64,000 nt of DNA from UBA2882 sp045542735 (GCA_045542735.1 JAZQLQ010000026.1:186001-250000), one strand, 5' to 3'; shown: positions 1 to 9,177, counted from the stretch's first letter. A program made the numbers and translations. Notes: a model not told the origin generated them from the sequence alone.

Positions 1-387
1 AATGAATTGAAAGCCTTGGAAGAAGAAGGTATTATCTGCGGTTACCATACTATGATTGACTGGGAAAAGACCAGCATTGAAAAAGTATCTGCATTGATTG
101 AGGTACGTGTGACACCTCAGCGCGGACAGGGATTTGACAATATGGCAGAGCGTATTTACAAATATCCGGAAGTAAACTCTGTATACCTGATTTCCGGAGG
201 CTATGATTTATTGATTTCCTTAGAAGGAAAATCCTTAAAAGAGATTTCTGCATTTGTATCCGACAAGTTGTCTACTTTGGATTCCGTACTTAGTACAGCA
301 ACGCACTTTATTTTAAAGAAGTACAAAGATCACGGTACTATTTTAACAAAAGCATATGAAGATGAAAGAATGAAGGTGACACCATGA
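1..387 (+). CDS. Lrp/AsnC-family transcription regulator, 3' part
   Basis: The reading frame is open from base 1, so the N-terminal helix-turn-helix lies outside the window and only about 128 residues are visible. What is seen is the AsnC-type RAM ligand-binding domain: a beta-alpha-beta fold with the stretch 'VYLISGGYDLL' typical of the G-D effector-pocket loop, followed by the closing helix and strand. The family senses amino acids and forms multimers on DNA. The stop codon overlaps the ATG of the aminotransferase by 4 bp (ATGA), so the two are translationally coupled, which suggests this regulator controls amino-acid metabolism of its neighbour. An internal TTG at base 7 is not a real start. 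Confidence 0.85.
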   Translation, partial: NELKALEEEGIICGYHTMIDWEKTSIEKVSALIEVRVTPQRGQGFDNMAERIYKYPEVNSVYLISGGYDLLISLEGKSLKEISAFVSDKLSTLDSVLSTATHFILKKYKDHGTILTKAYEDERMKVTP

Positions 388-1562
388 GAGATCCATTATC
401 CAAACAGATTAAAGAAATTAAGCCCTCAGGTATCCGTAAATTCTTTGATATCGTAAGTGAGATGAAGGACGCAATTTCCCTCGGTGTTGGTGAGCCGGAT
501 TTTGATACACCTTGGCATGTGCGTGATGAGGGTATTTATTCCTTAGAAAAAGGACGTACTTTTTATACATCCAATGCAGGTTTAAAAGAGTTAAAGGTGG
601 AGATCAGCAACTACATGAAACGTAGTCAGGATCTCGATTATGATTACAATAAGCAGGTAATTGTCACAGTTGGTGGTTCTGAAGCTATTGATATCGGGCT
701 CCGTGCTATGCTTGATCCCGGTGACGAAGTGTTGATTCCCCAGCCTTGTTATGTATCTTATGAGCCTTGTACCATTTTGGCAGGGGGCGTACCTGTTATT
801 ATCGATTTAAAACATGAGAATGAGTTCCGTCTCACAGCAGCAGAGCTGGAAGAGGCAATTACAGACAAAACAAAAGTATTGATTTTACCTTTCCCCAACA
901 ATCCTACAGGTGCCATTATGGAGAAAAAGGATTTGGAAGCAATTGCAGAGGTCATTATCAAACATGATTTGTATGTGATTTCTGATGAAATTTATGCAGA
1001 GTTATCCTATAAAGAAAAACATGTATCTATTGCGACTATTCCCGGCATGAAGGAAAGAACCATCTTAATCAATGGTTTTTCCAAGGCATATGCTATGACC
1101 GGATGGAGACTTGGATACGCATGCGGACCGGAAAACATTATTGAGCAGATGATCAAGATTCATCAGTTTGCTATTATGTGTGCACCTACCACCAGCCAGT
1201 ATGCGGCGGTAGAAGCATTGAAAAACGGCGATGAAGATGTAAAAGAGATGCGTGAGGCATATAATCAGAGACGTCGTTACCTGATGTATGCATTTAAAGA
1301 GATGGGATTGGAATGTTTTGAGCCTTATGGTGCATTTTATGTTTTCCCTTGCATCAAAGAATTTGGTATGACCAGTGACGAATTTGCGACCCGCTTCCTG
1401 GAGGAAGAAAAAGTAGCAGTTGTCCCCGGTACGGCATTTGGTGATTGCGGAGAAGGATTCCTTCGTATTTCTTATGCGTACTCTTTGGATAATCTGAAGG
1501 TGGCAATCGGACGCTTGGCTGACTTTGTAGAAAGATTGCGGAAAGAGCAGGGAAGAGCATAG
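384..1562 (+). CDS. PLP-dependent class I/II aminotransferase
   Basis: A full-length (392 aa) fold-type I aminotransferase. Visible landmarks are the substrate-binding 'GVGEPDF' near residue 34, the 'NNPTGA' loop at 172-177, the cofactor aspartate in 'SDEIYAEL' near 201, the Schiff-base lysine K234 in 'GFSKAYAMTGWR', and the carboxylate-binding arginine in 'FLRISYA' near the C-terminus. This is the aspartate/aromatic/PatA group; the exact amino acid cannot be read from the sequence. The start is fixed by the 4-bp overlap with the Lrp/AsnC regulator, and the stop (TAG at 1560) is adjacent to the ATG of the next gene, so the three genes form an operon. Confidence 0.92.
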   Translation: MRDPLSKQIKEIKPSGIRKFFDIVSEMKDAISLGVGEPDFDTPWHVRDEGIYSLEKGRTFYTSNAGLKELKVEISNYMKRSQDLDYDYNKQVIVTVGGSEAIDIGLRAMLDPGDEVLIPQPCYVSYEPCTILAGGVPVIIDLKHENEFRLTAAELEEAITDKTKVLILPFPNNPTGAIMEKKDLEAIAEVIIKHDLYVISDEIYAELSYKEKHVSIATIPGMKERTILINGFSKAYAMTGWRLGYACGPENIIEQMIKIHQFAIMCAPTTSQYAAVEALKNGDEDVKEMREAYNQRRRYLMYAFKEMGLECFEPYGAFYVFPCIKEFGMTSDEFATRFLEEEKVAVVPGTAFGDCGEGFLRISYAYSLDNLKVAIGRLADFVERLRKEQGRA

Positions 1563-2057
1563 ATGCATATTGTATTACATCAGCCGGAGATTCCGGCAAA
1601 TACAGGAAATATCGGCAGGACCTGTGTGGCTACAGGGACAAGCCTGCATTTGATTGAGCCTTTGGGCTTCAGTCTTAGTGAGAAGGCATTAAAGAGAGCC
1701 GGTATGGATTATTGGAAAGATTTGGATGTGCATACATATACCAATTTTGAAGCTTTTAAAGAAGCGCATCCCGATGCAAAAATATGGATGGCGACAACCA
1801 AAGCCAAACATGTATATTCCGACGTGGAGTTTGGACCCGATGATTTTATTATGTTTGGTAAAGAGAGTGCCGGGATTCCCGAGGAAATATTGGTGGATTA
1901 TGAAGAAACCTGTATCCGTATCCCCATGGAGCCGGCTATCCGTTCTTTGAACCTATCCAATTCGGTGGCAGTGGTTCTTTATGAAGCACTCCGCCAGCAG
2001 AATTTTGAGTCTATGCAGTTAGAAGGGGAACTTCATAGATTGCAGTGGAAAGATTAA
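1563..2057 (+). CDS. trmL: tRNA (cytidine/uridine-34-2'-O)-methyltransferase TrmL
   Basis: A short SPOUT-class methyltransferase (164 aa) with the N-terminal 'NTGNIGRTC' motif and the C-terminal trefoil-knot motifs 'FGKESAGIP' and 'RSLNLSNSVAV', which bind S-adenosylmethionine. The family methylates the wobble ribose of tRNA-Leu isoacceptors. Length and motif order match the stand-alone SpoU-type TrmL rather than the longer TrmH. It starts directly after the aminotransferase stop and is cotranscribed with it by position. Confidence 0.93.
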   Translation: MHIVLHQPEIPANTGNIGRTCVATGTSLHLIEPLGFSLSEKALKRAGMDYWKDLDVHTYTNFEAFKEAHPDAKIWMATTKAKHVYSDVEFGPDDFIMFGKESAGIPEEILVDYEETCIRIPMEPAIRSLNLSNSVAVVLYEALRQQNFESMQLEGELHRLQWKD

Positions 2058-2079
2058 ATAAAGAAAAGAGGGATTTGTT

Positions 2080-3246
2080 ATGAAATGTACAAACTGTAAT
2101 GCAGAATTAATAGAAGGCGCAAAGTTTTGCGGTAAGTGCGGTACACCTGTTCCGGTTGCAGAGCCGGAAGAAATGAAATGCAGTAAGTGTGGTGCAAAGC
2201 TGGTACCAAATGCAAAATTCTGTGGCAAATGTGGTACACCTGCGGGACAGGGGGTGGTTGCGACTCCCGTTACACCGGCAAAACCCAAGGTGGCAACACA
2301 ACCGACAGCGCCTGCGACACCGGTACAACCACCTGTAAAAACCAAAAAAGAGAAAAAGGGTGGAAATGCAGGTTTGATAGTTGCCATTATCATTATGTGC
2401 CTGTTATTGGTTGCAGTCATTGGAGCAGGAGTTTATTTTCTGGTTATTAATCCTGATGCCATGAACTCTTGGTTTGGTGGTAATGAAGAAATTGAAACCA
2501 CGATTGATGATGAAGACGAAGAAGATGAAGATAAAGAGGATGAAGATGCCGAAGAGGTAGAAGAAGAGTCTGACGAAGCGGATGATGAAGAAACAGAAGA
2601 AGTGGCAGAAGTAGAGAATGCAGAGCCGGAGGCTTTAAAAGATTATGAGAAGCCGGAGTATATGAATGGGCCTACTTCTTTGGGACGTTCTGACCGAGTG
2701 TCCGTTTTAGACTTCGTGGCACCTGTTCCGGATGACAGTATTGAACAGCCGGCAGATGGTTCCATTCCGGTTCAGTATTTTGATCCTTCCATTCATGAAT
2801 ATGATTTATTCATTGAAGATGTAACATTTTATGAGGCATCCCAAAGATGCGAGGAGATGGGTGGTCATTTGGCAACCATCGTTTGTAAAGAAGAATTGGT
2901 CATGGTTCAGGACTTATTAAAGAAATCCGGTTACAATCAGAGAGAGGTTCCTTATATCATTTGGCTTGGAGCATATATTGATCAATCCACAGGTATGTAT
3001 GCTTGGTGTACGGATGAAGGTATTGGTGTATCCAATTGGATGCCCGGAGAGCCGACCGGCACAGATCCTGAGACAGGCGAAAAAGAAGAGTACATTATGA
3101 TGACATATGATGCGGCTACAGACCAATGGGTATGGGTTGATGAATCCTATGATATTGCAGCGCAGTACGCAGGCAATATCGCATATTTATGTGAATGGGA
3201 AGTTATTACAGATCCCAATTATTATGAGGACTTAAAGACACGATAG
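2080..3246 (+). CDS. Membrane protein: double zinc ribbon, one TM helix, C-type-lectin-like domain
   Basis: 388 aa. Residues 3-20 and 34-51 are two CxxC...CxxC zinc ribbons. A lysine-rich segment near 88-95 precedes a single membrane helix at about 97-124, so the ribbons should be cytoplasmic. A very acidic Asp/Glu linker (about 133-185) leads to an outside domain at about 240-380 that reads like a C-type lectin fold: 'YEASQRCEEMGGHLATI' (helix 1 pattern), 'IWLGAY', 'NWMPGEPTG' and a final 'YLCEWE'. The function is not known. It is the first of four zinc-ribbon genes in a row. RBS GAGGGAT-type sequence lies ahead of the ATG. Confidence 0.8.
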   Translation: MKCTNCNAELIEGAKFCGKCGTPVPVAEPEEMKCSKCGAKLVPNAKFCGKCGTPAGQGVVATPVTPAKPKVATQPTAPATPVQPPVKTKKEKKGGNAGLIVAIIIMCLLLVAVIGAGVYFLVINPDAMNSWFGGNEEIETTIDDEDEEDEDKEDEDAEEVEEESDEADDEETEEVAEVENAEPEALKDYEKPEYMNGPTSLGRSDRVSVLDFVAPVPDDSIEQPADGSIPVQYFDPSIHEYDLFIEDVTFYEASQRCEEMGGHLATIVCKEELVMVQDLLKKSGYNQREVPYIIWLGAYIDQSTGMYAWCTDEGIGVSNWMPGEPTGTDPETGEKEEYIMMTYDAATDQWVWVDESYDIAAQYAGNIAYLCEWEVITDPNYYEDLKTR

Positions 3247-3250
3247 AAAT

Positions 3251-3291
3251 AAAGCTCTTTTGTATGTTACACAAAAGAGCTTTAAATCACC
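3251..3291 (+). terminator. Hairpin between the first two zinc-ribbon genes
   Basis: A perfect 13-bp stem (AAAGCTCTTTTGT, loop ATGTTAC, ACAAAAGAGCTTT at 3251-3283) follows the stop codon. The U tract is inside the stem end (CTTTAAAT), so termination may be partial, or it may act on both strands. An apparent TTG start at 3260 lies within this hairpin and is rejected. Confidence 0.6.
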
Positions 3292-3310
3292 AAAGAAAGA
3301 GGGAAAGAAT

Positions 3311-5371
3311 ATGATTTGTAAAAGTTGTGGATTTGAATTGGAAGAGGATGCAGTATTCTGTGTCAATTGCGGAAATAAAGTAGAAGAAATAGCAGAAGTA
3401 GAAGAAGAGAAAGTAGAAGAACAAAAAGAAGAACAAAAAGAAGAAGTACAAGAGGCTGTGGTATCGGAAATCGATTTTGTATTTTGTCCGCACTGTGGAG
3501 AGCAAAATACTACGGATGCTGCGTTTTGCGGATCTTGCGGAAAGGCGTTGAAAAGTAGTGTAGCCGGGGAGCAGGATCAAAGCGTACCGAAAACAGAGCC
3601 CAAAGCAAAAAATGGTAAAAAGTTTTTCATTCCTGTGATTGCTGTTGCAGCTGTAGTTGTGTTGGTTCTGCTTGTTAAGTTGGTACTTTCCCTTGTTGGT
3701 GGAAAAGATGTTGTTTTATATGTAAAAGATGATGCTTTAATGTCTACACCCGAAGGAAAAAGCAAACCGAAAGAATTGTTGTCAGATGTGGAATTTGGCA
3801 TGTATGATTCCTATTATGTGCAACTGAGTGAGGATGGTAAGTATTTGTTTTTCCCGGAAGACATTGATGAATATGAAGGCACATTCAAGTTGCGTTATAT
3901 GAGAGCGGATAAGAAAAACGCAGAGGATGAGAAACTGGATTCTGATGTGAGAAGATATGTGTTGTTAGAAAATGGAAAAGTAGTATATCAGTCAGATGAT
4001 ACACTTTACCTGCACAACTTAAAGGATAAAGAAGAAATTGATGATGACGTTATGCGTTTTGTGATTTCTGATGATGAGAAGCAGATTTTGTGGCAAAGTC
4101 AAGATGGAGATTTATATTTGCAGGATTTAAATCTCAGAAAAGATAAAGAGAAAATAGAGTCCAAGGTAACCAATATAATAAGTACTTCCGCCAACTTTGA
4201 GTATATTATATATGAAAAAGAGAATGGTTTATATGTATCCCAAGATGGCAAAGAAGGGGAGAAAGTAGCCAAAGATTATTACAATGTCTATGCGACAGCT
4301 ACAGAGAGCGGATATGAGATTTACTATGTGGCAACAGAAGATGGTGAAGCAGGTGTCTTGGCAGATTATGTTGTAGATGACATGGAAAAAACAGACAAAA
4401 CCATTAGTGAACCAAACATCCATGATTATGAGACGGTTGTTGAGAAACCCAGTTTCTGGGGCACCACTACAACGACAGAAGTTGATGATGCATATTATGA
4501 TTTGCTAGACCAGTATTATGCAAAAGTGGATAGGGATAATATCAGAGAATATCTGAATACCACATCCCATACTTTACCAAATGCAAGTATTTATTACATG
4601 ACCGATAAAAAAGATGAGGTTGAAATTGCGAATGGTATTATTTATGTGGATGAAATTCAAGTTATTTATAAGCAAGACCAGCTGATGTTAGCATACGGAT
4701 ATTGTGGGGGAGAAATAGATAAAGTGAAATTTTCCACTTTATACGAAAATGGTGACTATTATTCTCTGGGTGATATAATCAGAGAAGAATGTGAAAAATC
4801 AACAGATAAAATGCTTGTTCTTAACGGAGAGGCCTTTGTAGCTGATTTGCCGGAGGGAACCGGTCGTTTTCACAATTATCATGTAAATGAAGATAAAGAA
4901 TGCTGTTATTATTTGGCACTTGAAGAGGATGGTACATCGGAATTGTACAGTGTGTCTTATGGCAAAGATGCTGGTAAAGCGACAAGTATTGATGATGAAG
5001 TGAGTCGTCTGGCGACGGTATATGATGGAAAGGCATACTATTTCAAAGATGTATCGGGTGATGAAGGCAAATTGTATTGTGAAGGAGAAAAAATAGAGTC
5101 AGATGTCTATCCCTCTTGGACATGTGTCACTGAAGATAGTTTGCTTTTGGGCGTAGATTATGATGATGGGGAATTTACACTTTGCAGATACAAAGGTGGT
5201 AAGTTGACGGAAATCTCGGATGATATTTATCGAGATGATTATTTAATGACTGGAGAAAATACATTATATTTTCTTAGAGATTATGATGAAGATGACGGCG
5301 GAGAATTGTTGTACTACAATGGTAGAAAAGTAAATGTAGTAGATGAAGATGTACTCTTTATTGTAAGATAA
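3311..5371 (+). CDS. Membrane protein: double zinc ribbon, one TM helix, large beta-rich outer domain
   Basis: 686 aa from the ATG at 3311, which has a GAGGGAAAG ribosome site; the longer frame from TTG 3260 would begin inside a terminator hairpin. Zinc ribbons lie at residues 3-20 and 59-76, separated by a Glu/Lys-rich stretch, followed by one membrane helix at about 105-129. The remaining ~550 residues are rich in short repeats such as 'VVYQSDDTLYLHNL', 'ILWQSQDGDLYLQDL' and 'YYFKDVSGDEGKLYCEG', each resembling a beta-propeller/WD-like or PQQ-like blade. No enzyme motif is seen. Function unknown; the domain plan is shared with both neighbours. Confidence 0.78.
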   Translation: MICKSCGFELEEDAVFCVNCGNKVEEIAEVEEEKVEEQKEEQKEEVQEAVVSEIDFVFCPHCGEQNTTDAAFCGSCGKALKSSVAGEQDQSVPKTEPKAKNGKKFFIPVIAVAAVVVLVLLVKLVLSLVGGKDVVLYVKDDALMSTPEGKSKPKELLSDVEFGMYDSYYVQLSEDGKYLFFPEDIDEYEGTFKLRYMRADKKNAEDEKLDSDVRRYVLLENGKVVYQSDDTLYLHNLKDKEEIDDDVMRFVISDDEKQILWQSQDGDLYLQDLNLRKDKEKIESKVTNIISTSANFEYIIYEKENGLYVSQDGKEGEKVAKDYYNVYATATESGYEIYYVATEDGEAGVLADYVVDDMEKTDKTISEPNIHDYETVVEKPSFWGTTTTTEVDDAYYDLLDQYYAKVDRDNIREYLNTTSHTLPNASIYYMTDKKDEVEIANGIIYVDEIQVIYKQDQLMLAYGYCGGEIDKVKFSTLYENGDYYSLGDIIREECEKSTDKMLVLNGEAFVADLPEGTGRFHNYHVNEDKECCYYLALEEDGTSELYSVSYGKDAGKATSIDDEVSRLATVYDGKAYYFKDVSGDEGKLYCEGEKIESDVYPSWTCVTEDSLLLGVDYDDGEFTLCRYKGGKLTEISDDIYRDDYLMTGENTLYFLRDYDEDDGGELLYYNGRKVNVVDEDVLFIVR

Positions 5372-5405
5372 TCTGATTCGTGAGGGAAAACGAGGAGAAG
5401 GTATC

Positions 5406-7145
5406 GTGTTTTGTAAAAATTGTGGAACAAAAATGGAAGATCATATGAAGTTCTGTCCCAAATGCGGGACAGCAGCTTCTTTGCCGGAATCGGTTGTAGC
5501 TTCTGTACCGGATACAGTTCCGGTGCAAACACAATCGGCCAATCAGGAAAAGGACGGGGGAAAGAAATTCCTGATAGCAACTTTATGCGTGTTGTTCATT
5601 GTGTTTTTAGTTGCTGTTATAGGAGTGGGATATTTGGTTGTTTCTTCTTTTGACAAAAAAGATGGCTACGAAGAAACCATAGACTCTGAGGACCACGATA
5701 ATGATGAAGAGACCGATGAAAAAATAGAGTCTGATGAAGAACAAAAGGAAAAACCAATTGTAGAAAATCCCATTTTAGCTTATATGAATATCCGTCAGGT
5801 GGACAATACCAATTTCCCGAATGTAACATTCTATGCGACTATTTCCGATGAGGAAGGCAATGTGGTTGAGGAAGTTGATGTTACTGATTTTGTAGTACAG
5901 GAAGTAGATGCCGCTGGTACGGTTTCAGAGATTACACTGCAGGATGTTTATAAGGTTATTGCATCGGCGGATGATCATATTAATATCAATTTGGTTTTGG
6001 ATGCCAGTGGTAGTATGGATAGCTCCGGTAAGATGCAGCAGGCAAAGACAGCTGCCAATTCATTTATTGACAAGGTTGATTTAGCCGGTGGAGATCGTGT
6101 TGAGATTATCTCCTTTGATGATTATGTATATTTGGAGCAGGAGTTTACATCCGATAAAAACACTTTGAATACTGCAATTAATAATATTAATACAGCCGGA
6201 TCCACGGCATTGTATGACGCACTTTATGCAGGTGTATTTCAGACTTACTATGAGGAAGGCGCAAAATGTGTCATTGGTTTTACCGATGGACAGGAGAATG
6301 CCAGCAGTTACAGTTTTGAGGATGTAGTAGGATTGTCACAGAGCACAGGTATCCCGGTATATATTATCGGAATTGGTGATGAATACGATGTTGCTACATT
6401 GCAAAATTTGGCGGCACAATGTGGAGGAGAATATTACTCAGCCGGCACGGTAGATTTAGCAACGCTTCTGGAAGAAATATATTTGGATATTTATCAGGAG
6501 CAACAGGATTATTATGTGTTTGAATATGTATCTCAGGATAATACCAATTTACATTCCTATAGGGAAATCCTCATAAGCACAACACAGACATCCGAGTTTG
6601 CGTTGCCGGAAACCTACAGAAAGGATTATGTACCCGTAGCTGATTTGACCGGAGCCTTTTCGGCAGAATACAGTGATTTGGATTATATGATTCCGGATTC
6701 TTCTACGCGGATGATTACAGAAGCGGATTTGGCAGGAATGAGTCTTGCACAGCTTCGTATTGCGCGTAATGAGATATATGCAAGACATGGAAGACAGTTT
6801 AAAGATAGTATGTTGAACCAGTGGTTTTATTCTAAGGTTTGGTATTTAAATATTCCGCAAAAGTATGCACCGGATTATTTTGATTCCCATGATCCGTCAC
6901 CACTGTCACAGTTGGAGATTGATAATATCAATCTGATTGTGACATATGAAAATGCCATTATGGCCAGTCAGGACATTTATCCCAATGCATCCAATGTGTT
7001 GTTAAGCGAGTATGATTTGGGCTTGAGTAAGCCGGTGTTGACACGGGCATATGAGCAAATGTCAAATTATCCGTCGACCGATATTTTAAATCAAAATCTT
7101 GCAAAGGTTCAGGATGCAATTAACAAAGAGGATATTGAATATTAA
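5406..7145 (+). CDS. Membrane protein: zinc ribbon, TM helix, von Willebrand A domain, YARHG domain
   Basis: 579 aa with GTG start preceded by GAGGAGAAGG. A single zinc ribbon at 3-20, one membrane helix at about 54-80, an acidic linker, then a von Willebrand A domain whose metal site (MIDAS) is visible as D199-x-S-x-S203 ('DASGSMD'), with 'GFTDGQENAS' as the later metal loop. A C-terminal YARHG domain follows ('LRIARNEIYARHGRQF', then 'WFYSKVWYL'), a module typical of Clostridia surface proteins. The vWA domain suggests metal-dependent protein binding outside the cell. Exact partner unknown. Third gene of the zinc-ribbon cluster. Confidence 0.88.
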   Translation: MFCKNCGTKMEDHMKFCPKCGTAASLPESVVASVPDTVPVQTQSANQEKDGGKKFLIATLCVLFIVFLVAVIGVGYLVVSSFDKKDGYEETIDSEDHDNDEETDEKIESDEEQKEKPIVENPILAYMNIRQVDNTNFPNVTFYATISDEEGNVVEEVDVTDFVVQEVDAAGTVSEITLQDVYKVIASADDHININLVLDASGSMDSSGKMQQAKTAANSFIDKVDLAGGDRVEIISFDDYVYLEQEFTSDKNTLNTAINNINTAGSTALYDALYAGVFQTYYEEGAKCVIGFTDGQENASSYSFEDVVGLSQSTGIPVYIIGIGDEYDVATLQNLAAQCGGEYYSAGTVDLATLLEEIYLDIYQEQQDYYVFEYVSQDNTNLHSYREILISTTQTSEFALPETYRKDYVPVADLTGAFSAEYSDLDYMIPDSSTRMITEADLAGMSLAQLRIARNEIYARHGRQFKDSMLNQWFYSKVWYLNIPQKYAPDYFDSHDPSPLSQLEIDNINLIVTYENAIMASQDIYPNASNVLLSEYDLGLSKPVLTRAYEQMSNYPSTDILNQNLAKVQDAINKEDIEY

Positions 7146-7169
7146 ATTTATGTAACGGAGGATTAAGAA

Positions 7170-7568
7170 ATGGCAGATTTAAAAGCAAGTATTTCAAAGG
7201 GACTTACGACCATCAATGTGAAAACCAGCAATTTTATGAAACAGAACGAGATTAATACTTATATTTCTACTTTAGAGTCAGAAATTAAGGAATTAAAATA
7301 TCAGATTGGTGAGACCATGTATTCTGCACAGATAAATGAAACGAACTGTGATGAAGAGGTTCAGAAATTGTTGGACAGCATCAAAGAGAAATATGCTTTG
7401 ATTGACGAGCAGAACAAAGAGAAACAGGAGTTGGCAGAAAAGGAAAAACAGATTTTGGGTAGTGCGGGAGCACCGGCACAAGCGCAGATGAAATATTGTA
7501 CAAAATGCGGCCATCCCAACGAAATGGCTTATAAATTCTGCGAAAAATGTGGAAATCCTTTACAGTAA
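7170..7568 (+). CDS. Soluble coiled-coil protein with C-terminal zinc ribbon
   Basis: 132 aa without signal peptide or membrane helix. Residues ~25-95 are charged, heptad-like helix (coiled coil); residues ~109-129 form a CxxC...CxxC zinc ribbon ('YCTKCGHPN', 'FCEKCGNP'). RBS GGAGGAT seven bases before the ATG. Because its ribbon resembles those of the three membrane proteins upstream, it may act with them in the cytoplasm; this is inference from proximity only. Confidence 0.8.
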   Translation: MADLKASISKGLTTINVKTSNFMKQNEINTYISTLESEIKELKYQIGETMYSAQINETNCDEEVQKLLDSIKEKYALIDEQNKEKQELAEKEKQILGSAGAPAQAQMKYCTKCGHPNEMAYKFCEKCGNPLQ

Positions 7569-7571
7569 ATT

Positions 7572-8750
7572 ATGAGTCAGAGAAAGCAATCAAAATTATT
7601 ATTTATAATAACAATTCTTTTTGTAATTAGTTTAGTTGTTGTAGCTGTGCTTTTGTACTGTGTCGGAAAAAGCCGTTATGATGAGCAAATACAGTCACAG
7701 GAAGAAATGATAAAAAACCCGGACCAAGTGACACTCATGGTGGGTAGTGGATATGGTGCAGAACTGAAACTAGGAGAAGAAGCATCTGTGGATATGTCCA
7801 TGTATGAAGAAACATCCAATGATTTTGAACTATCCGGACGCTGGTTTCAAAAGGAATTGGATGGTACAAATGTATGGATTACGGTAAATGAAGGTGCCAT
7901 GATTTATTTTAAGGTGAAAGGTGCAACCGAAGTCCATATGAATTTCATCGAAATCACACAATTAGAGACACCTTACTATGCGTATGCCATCGATGGACAG
8001 GAAGCAATCCGTCAAAAGATTACAGAAAGCCGGATTGTCATACCGGATGAAGAAGAACATGTTGTGACTGTCGTTATAGATGGACTGACAGAAAGAGAAG
8101 ATAAGTGGTACAGTGAAATCGGTATTGCGTTACAAGGTATCGAAAGTGATGGAGAGCTTTGTGGTGTGCTACCAAGGCAAAAGCGCATTATGTTTATCGG
8201 TGACAGTCTCACAGAAGGTATCATGACTTTGGGTGGAGACGCTATCAGTGATTATAACAGTGCTATGCATGCATTTCCCTGGTATACGGCGGAAGCGTTA
8301 AATGCGGAGCCCTATTTTGTGGGCTATGGTTCAACCGGGATTATTGCCACAGGTTCTTTCAATTCCAATAGTGTAGCCTTGGACCAATATTCCATTTCCA
8401 GACCGATTCCGGAAAATGAATATCCGTCCTGTGATTTGATTGTGATCAATACGGGTACCAATGATATCGGAGTAGAATCGGATGTATTTATTGGTGGATA
8501 TCAGGAATTGCTACAAAAGATACACAAGCGTTATCCGGATATAGAAGTTGTTTGTATGATACCTTTTACACAGCTTCACGCAGAGGACATCAAAGAAGCG
8601 GTCAAAGAATATGAATGGTGTCATGTGGTTGAAACTGCCGGCTGGGAGTTTACTTATAGTGATGAAGCACAGATTCACCCTGATAGTGAAGGCTCTAAAG
8701 TTATAGCGGAGCATTTAGTTCGATATATTAACGAAAAAGTAGGATTTTAG
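7572..8750 (+). CDS. Membrane-anchored SGNH/GDSL esterase (CE2-like)
   Basis: 392 aa. One N-terminal membrane helix (about 9-30) anchors the protein outside. A beta-sandwich-like region (~60-190) precedes an SGNH hydrolase domain: block I 'GDSLTEG' with nucleophile S212, the Gly of 'GSTGIIATG', Asn in 'GTND' at 295-298, and the catalytic His in 'IHPDSEG' near 373. Jelly-roll plus SGNH is the plan of carbohydrate esterase family 2, which removes acetyl groups from polysaccharides. The Asp normally 3 residues before His is displaced ('DEAQIHP'), as in some CE2 dyad enzymes. It starts 3 bases after the previous stop and has no clear RBS, so it is likely coupled. Its last codons lie inside the large palindrome. 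Confidence 0.85.
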   Translation: MSQRKQSKLLFIITILFVISLVVVAVLLYCVGKSRYDEQIQSQEEMIKNPDQVTLMVGSGYGAELKLGEEASVDMSMYEETSNDFELSGRWFQKELDGTNVWITVNEGAMIYFKVKGATEVHMNFIEITQLETPYYAYAIDGQEAIRQKITESRIVIPDEEEHVVTVVIDGLTEREDKWYSEIGIALQGIESDGELCGVLPRQKRIMFIGDSLTEGIMTLGGDAISDYNSAMHAFPWYTAEALNAEPYFVGYGSTGIIATGSFNSNSVALDQYSISRPIPENEYPSCDLIVINTGTNDIGVESDVFIGGYQELLQKIHKRYPDIEVVCMIPFTQLHAEDIKEAVKEYEWCHVVETAGWEFTYSDEAQIHPDSEGSKVIAEHLVRYINEKVGF

Positions 8751-9177
8751 AACCGCTTTCAAAGTCTTGTAGGAAACGGATACAGCCTTTCTGTTTTTTT
8801 GATATTGCATTTTCAAATCAGGATTAGCTGTACTACGTGATAAACTCGGATGTTCTGTATATAGTCTTTTGAAAAAATTTTTAATTTCTTTCGTTGAAAA
8901 ATCAAATGACACACAATAGAAAACATACGCCCCATTTCAAACTGTTTGAGCATAGCGAGTTTTTGAAATGGGGTGTTTATATTGTCTCTATTGTGCGTCA
9001 TTTAGATTTTTCCGAAAGAGATTACTTTTTTGAGAAAGACTATATACAGAACTTCCTCAGACAATCACTTCGTACAGCACTTTATTGAAAATGCAATATC
9101 TAAAAAAACAACGAAAGCCATGTATAAAGTTTCCTACAAGACTTCTGAAAGAGTTTACAACTGAAATCCTACTTTTT
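8734..9177. repeat. Large imperfect palindrome (~444 bp) between convergent genes
   Basis: The left arm reads in the same order as the reverse complement of the right arm. Matching blocks: AAAAAGTAGGATTT (8734-8747) with AAATCCTACTTTTT (9164-9177); AGTCTTGTAGGAAAC with GTTTCCTACAAGACT; GATATTGCATTTTCAA with TTGAAAATGCAATATC; TTCTGTATATAGT with ACTATATACAGAA; and at the centre CCCCATTTCAA (8930-8940) with TTGAAATGGGG (8963-8973). Arms differ by substitutions and small indels. The left edge begins inside the last codons of the esterase gene and the right edge abuts the kinase stop codon. Both arms could form a very long hairpin RNA on either strand. No transposase is present. Confidence 0.85.

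Noticed and set aside
8813..9088. Two opposed small frames in the palindrome (62 and 64 residues)
   Set aside because: They are mirror images of each other created by the inverted repeat and have no clear ribosome site.
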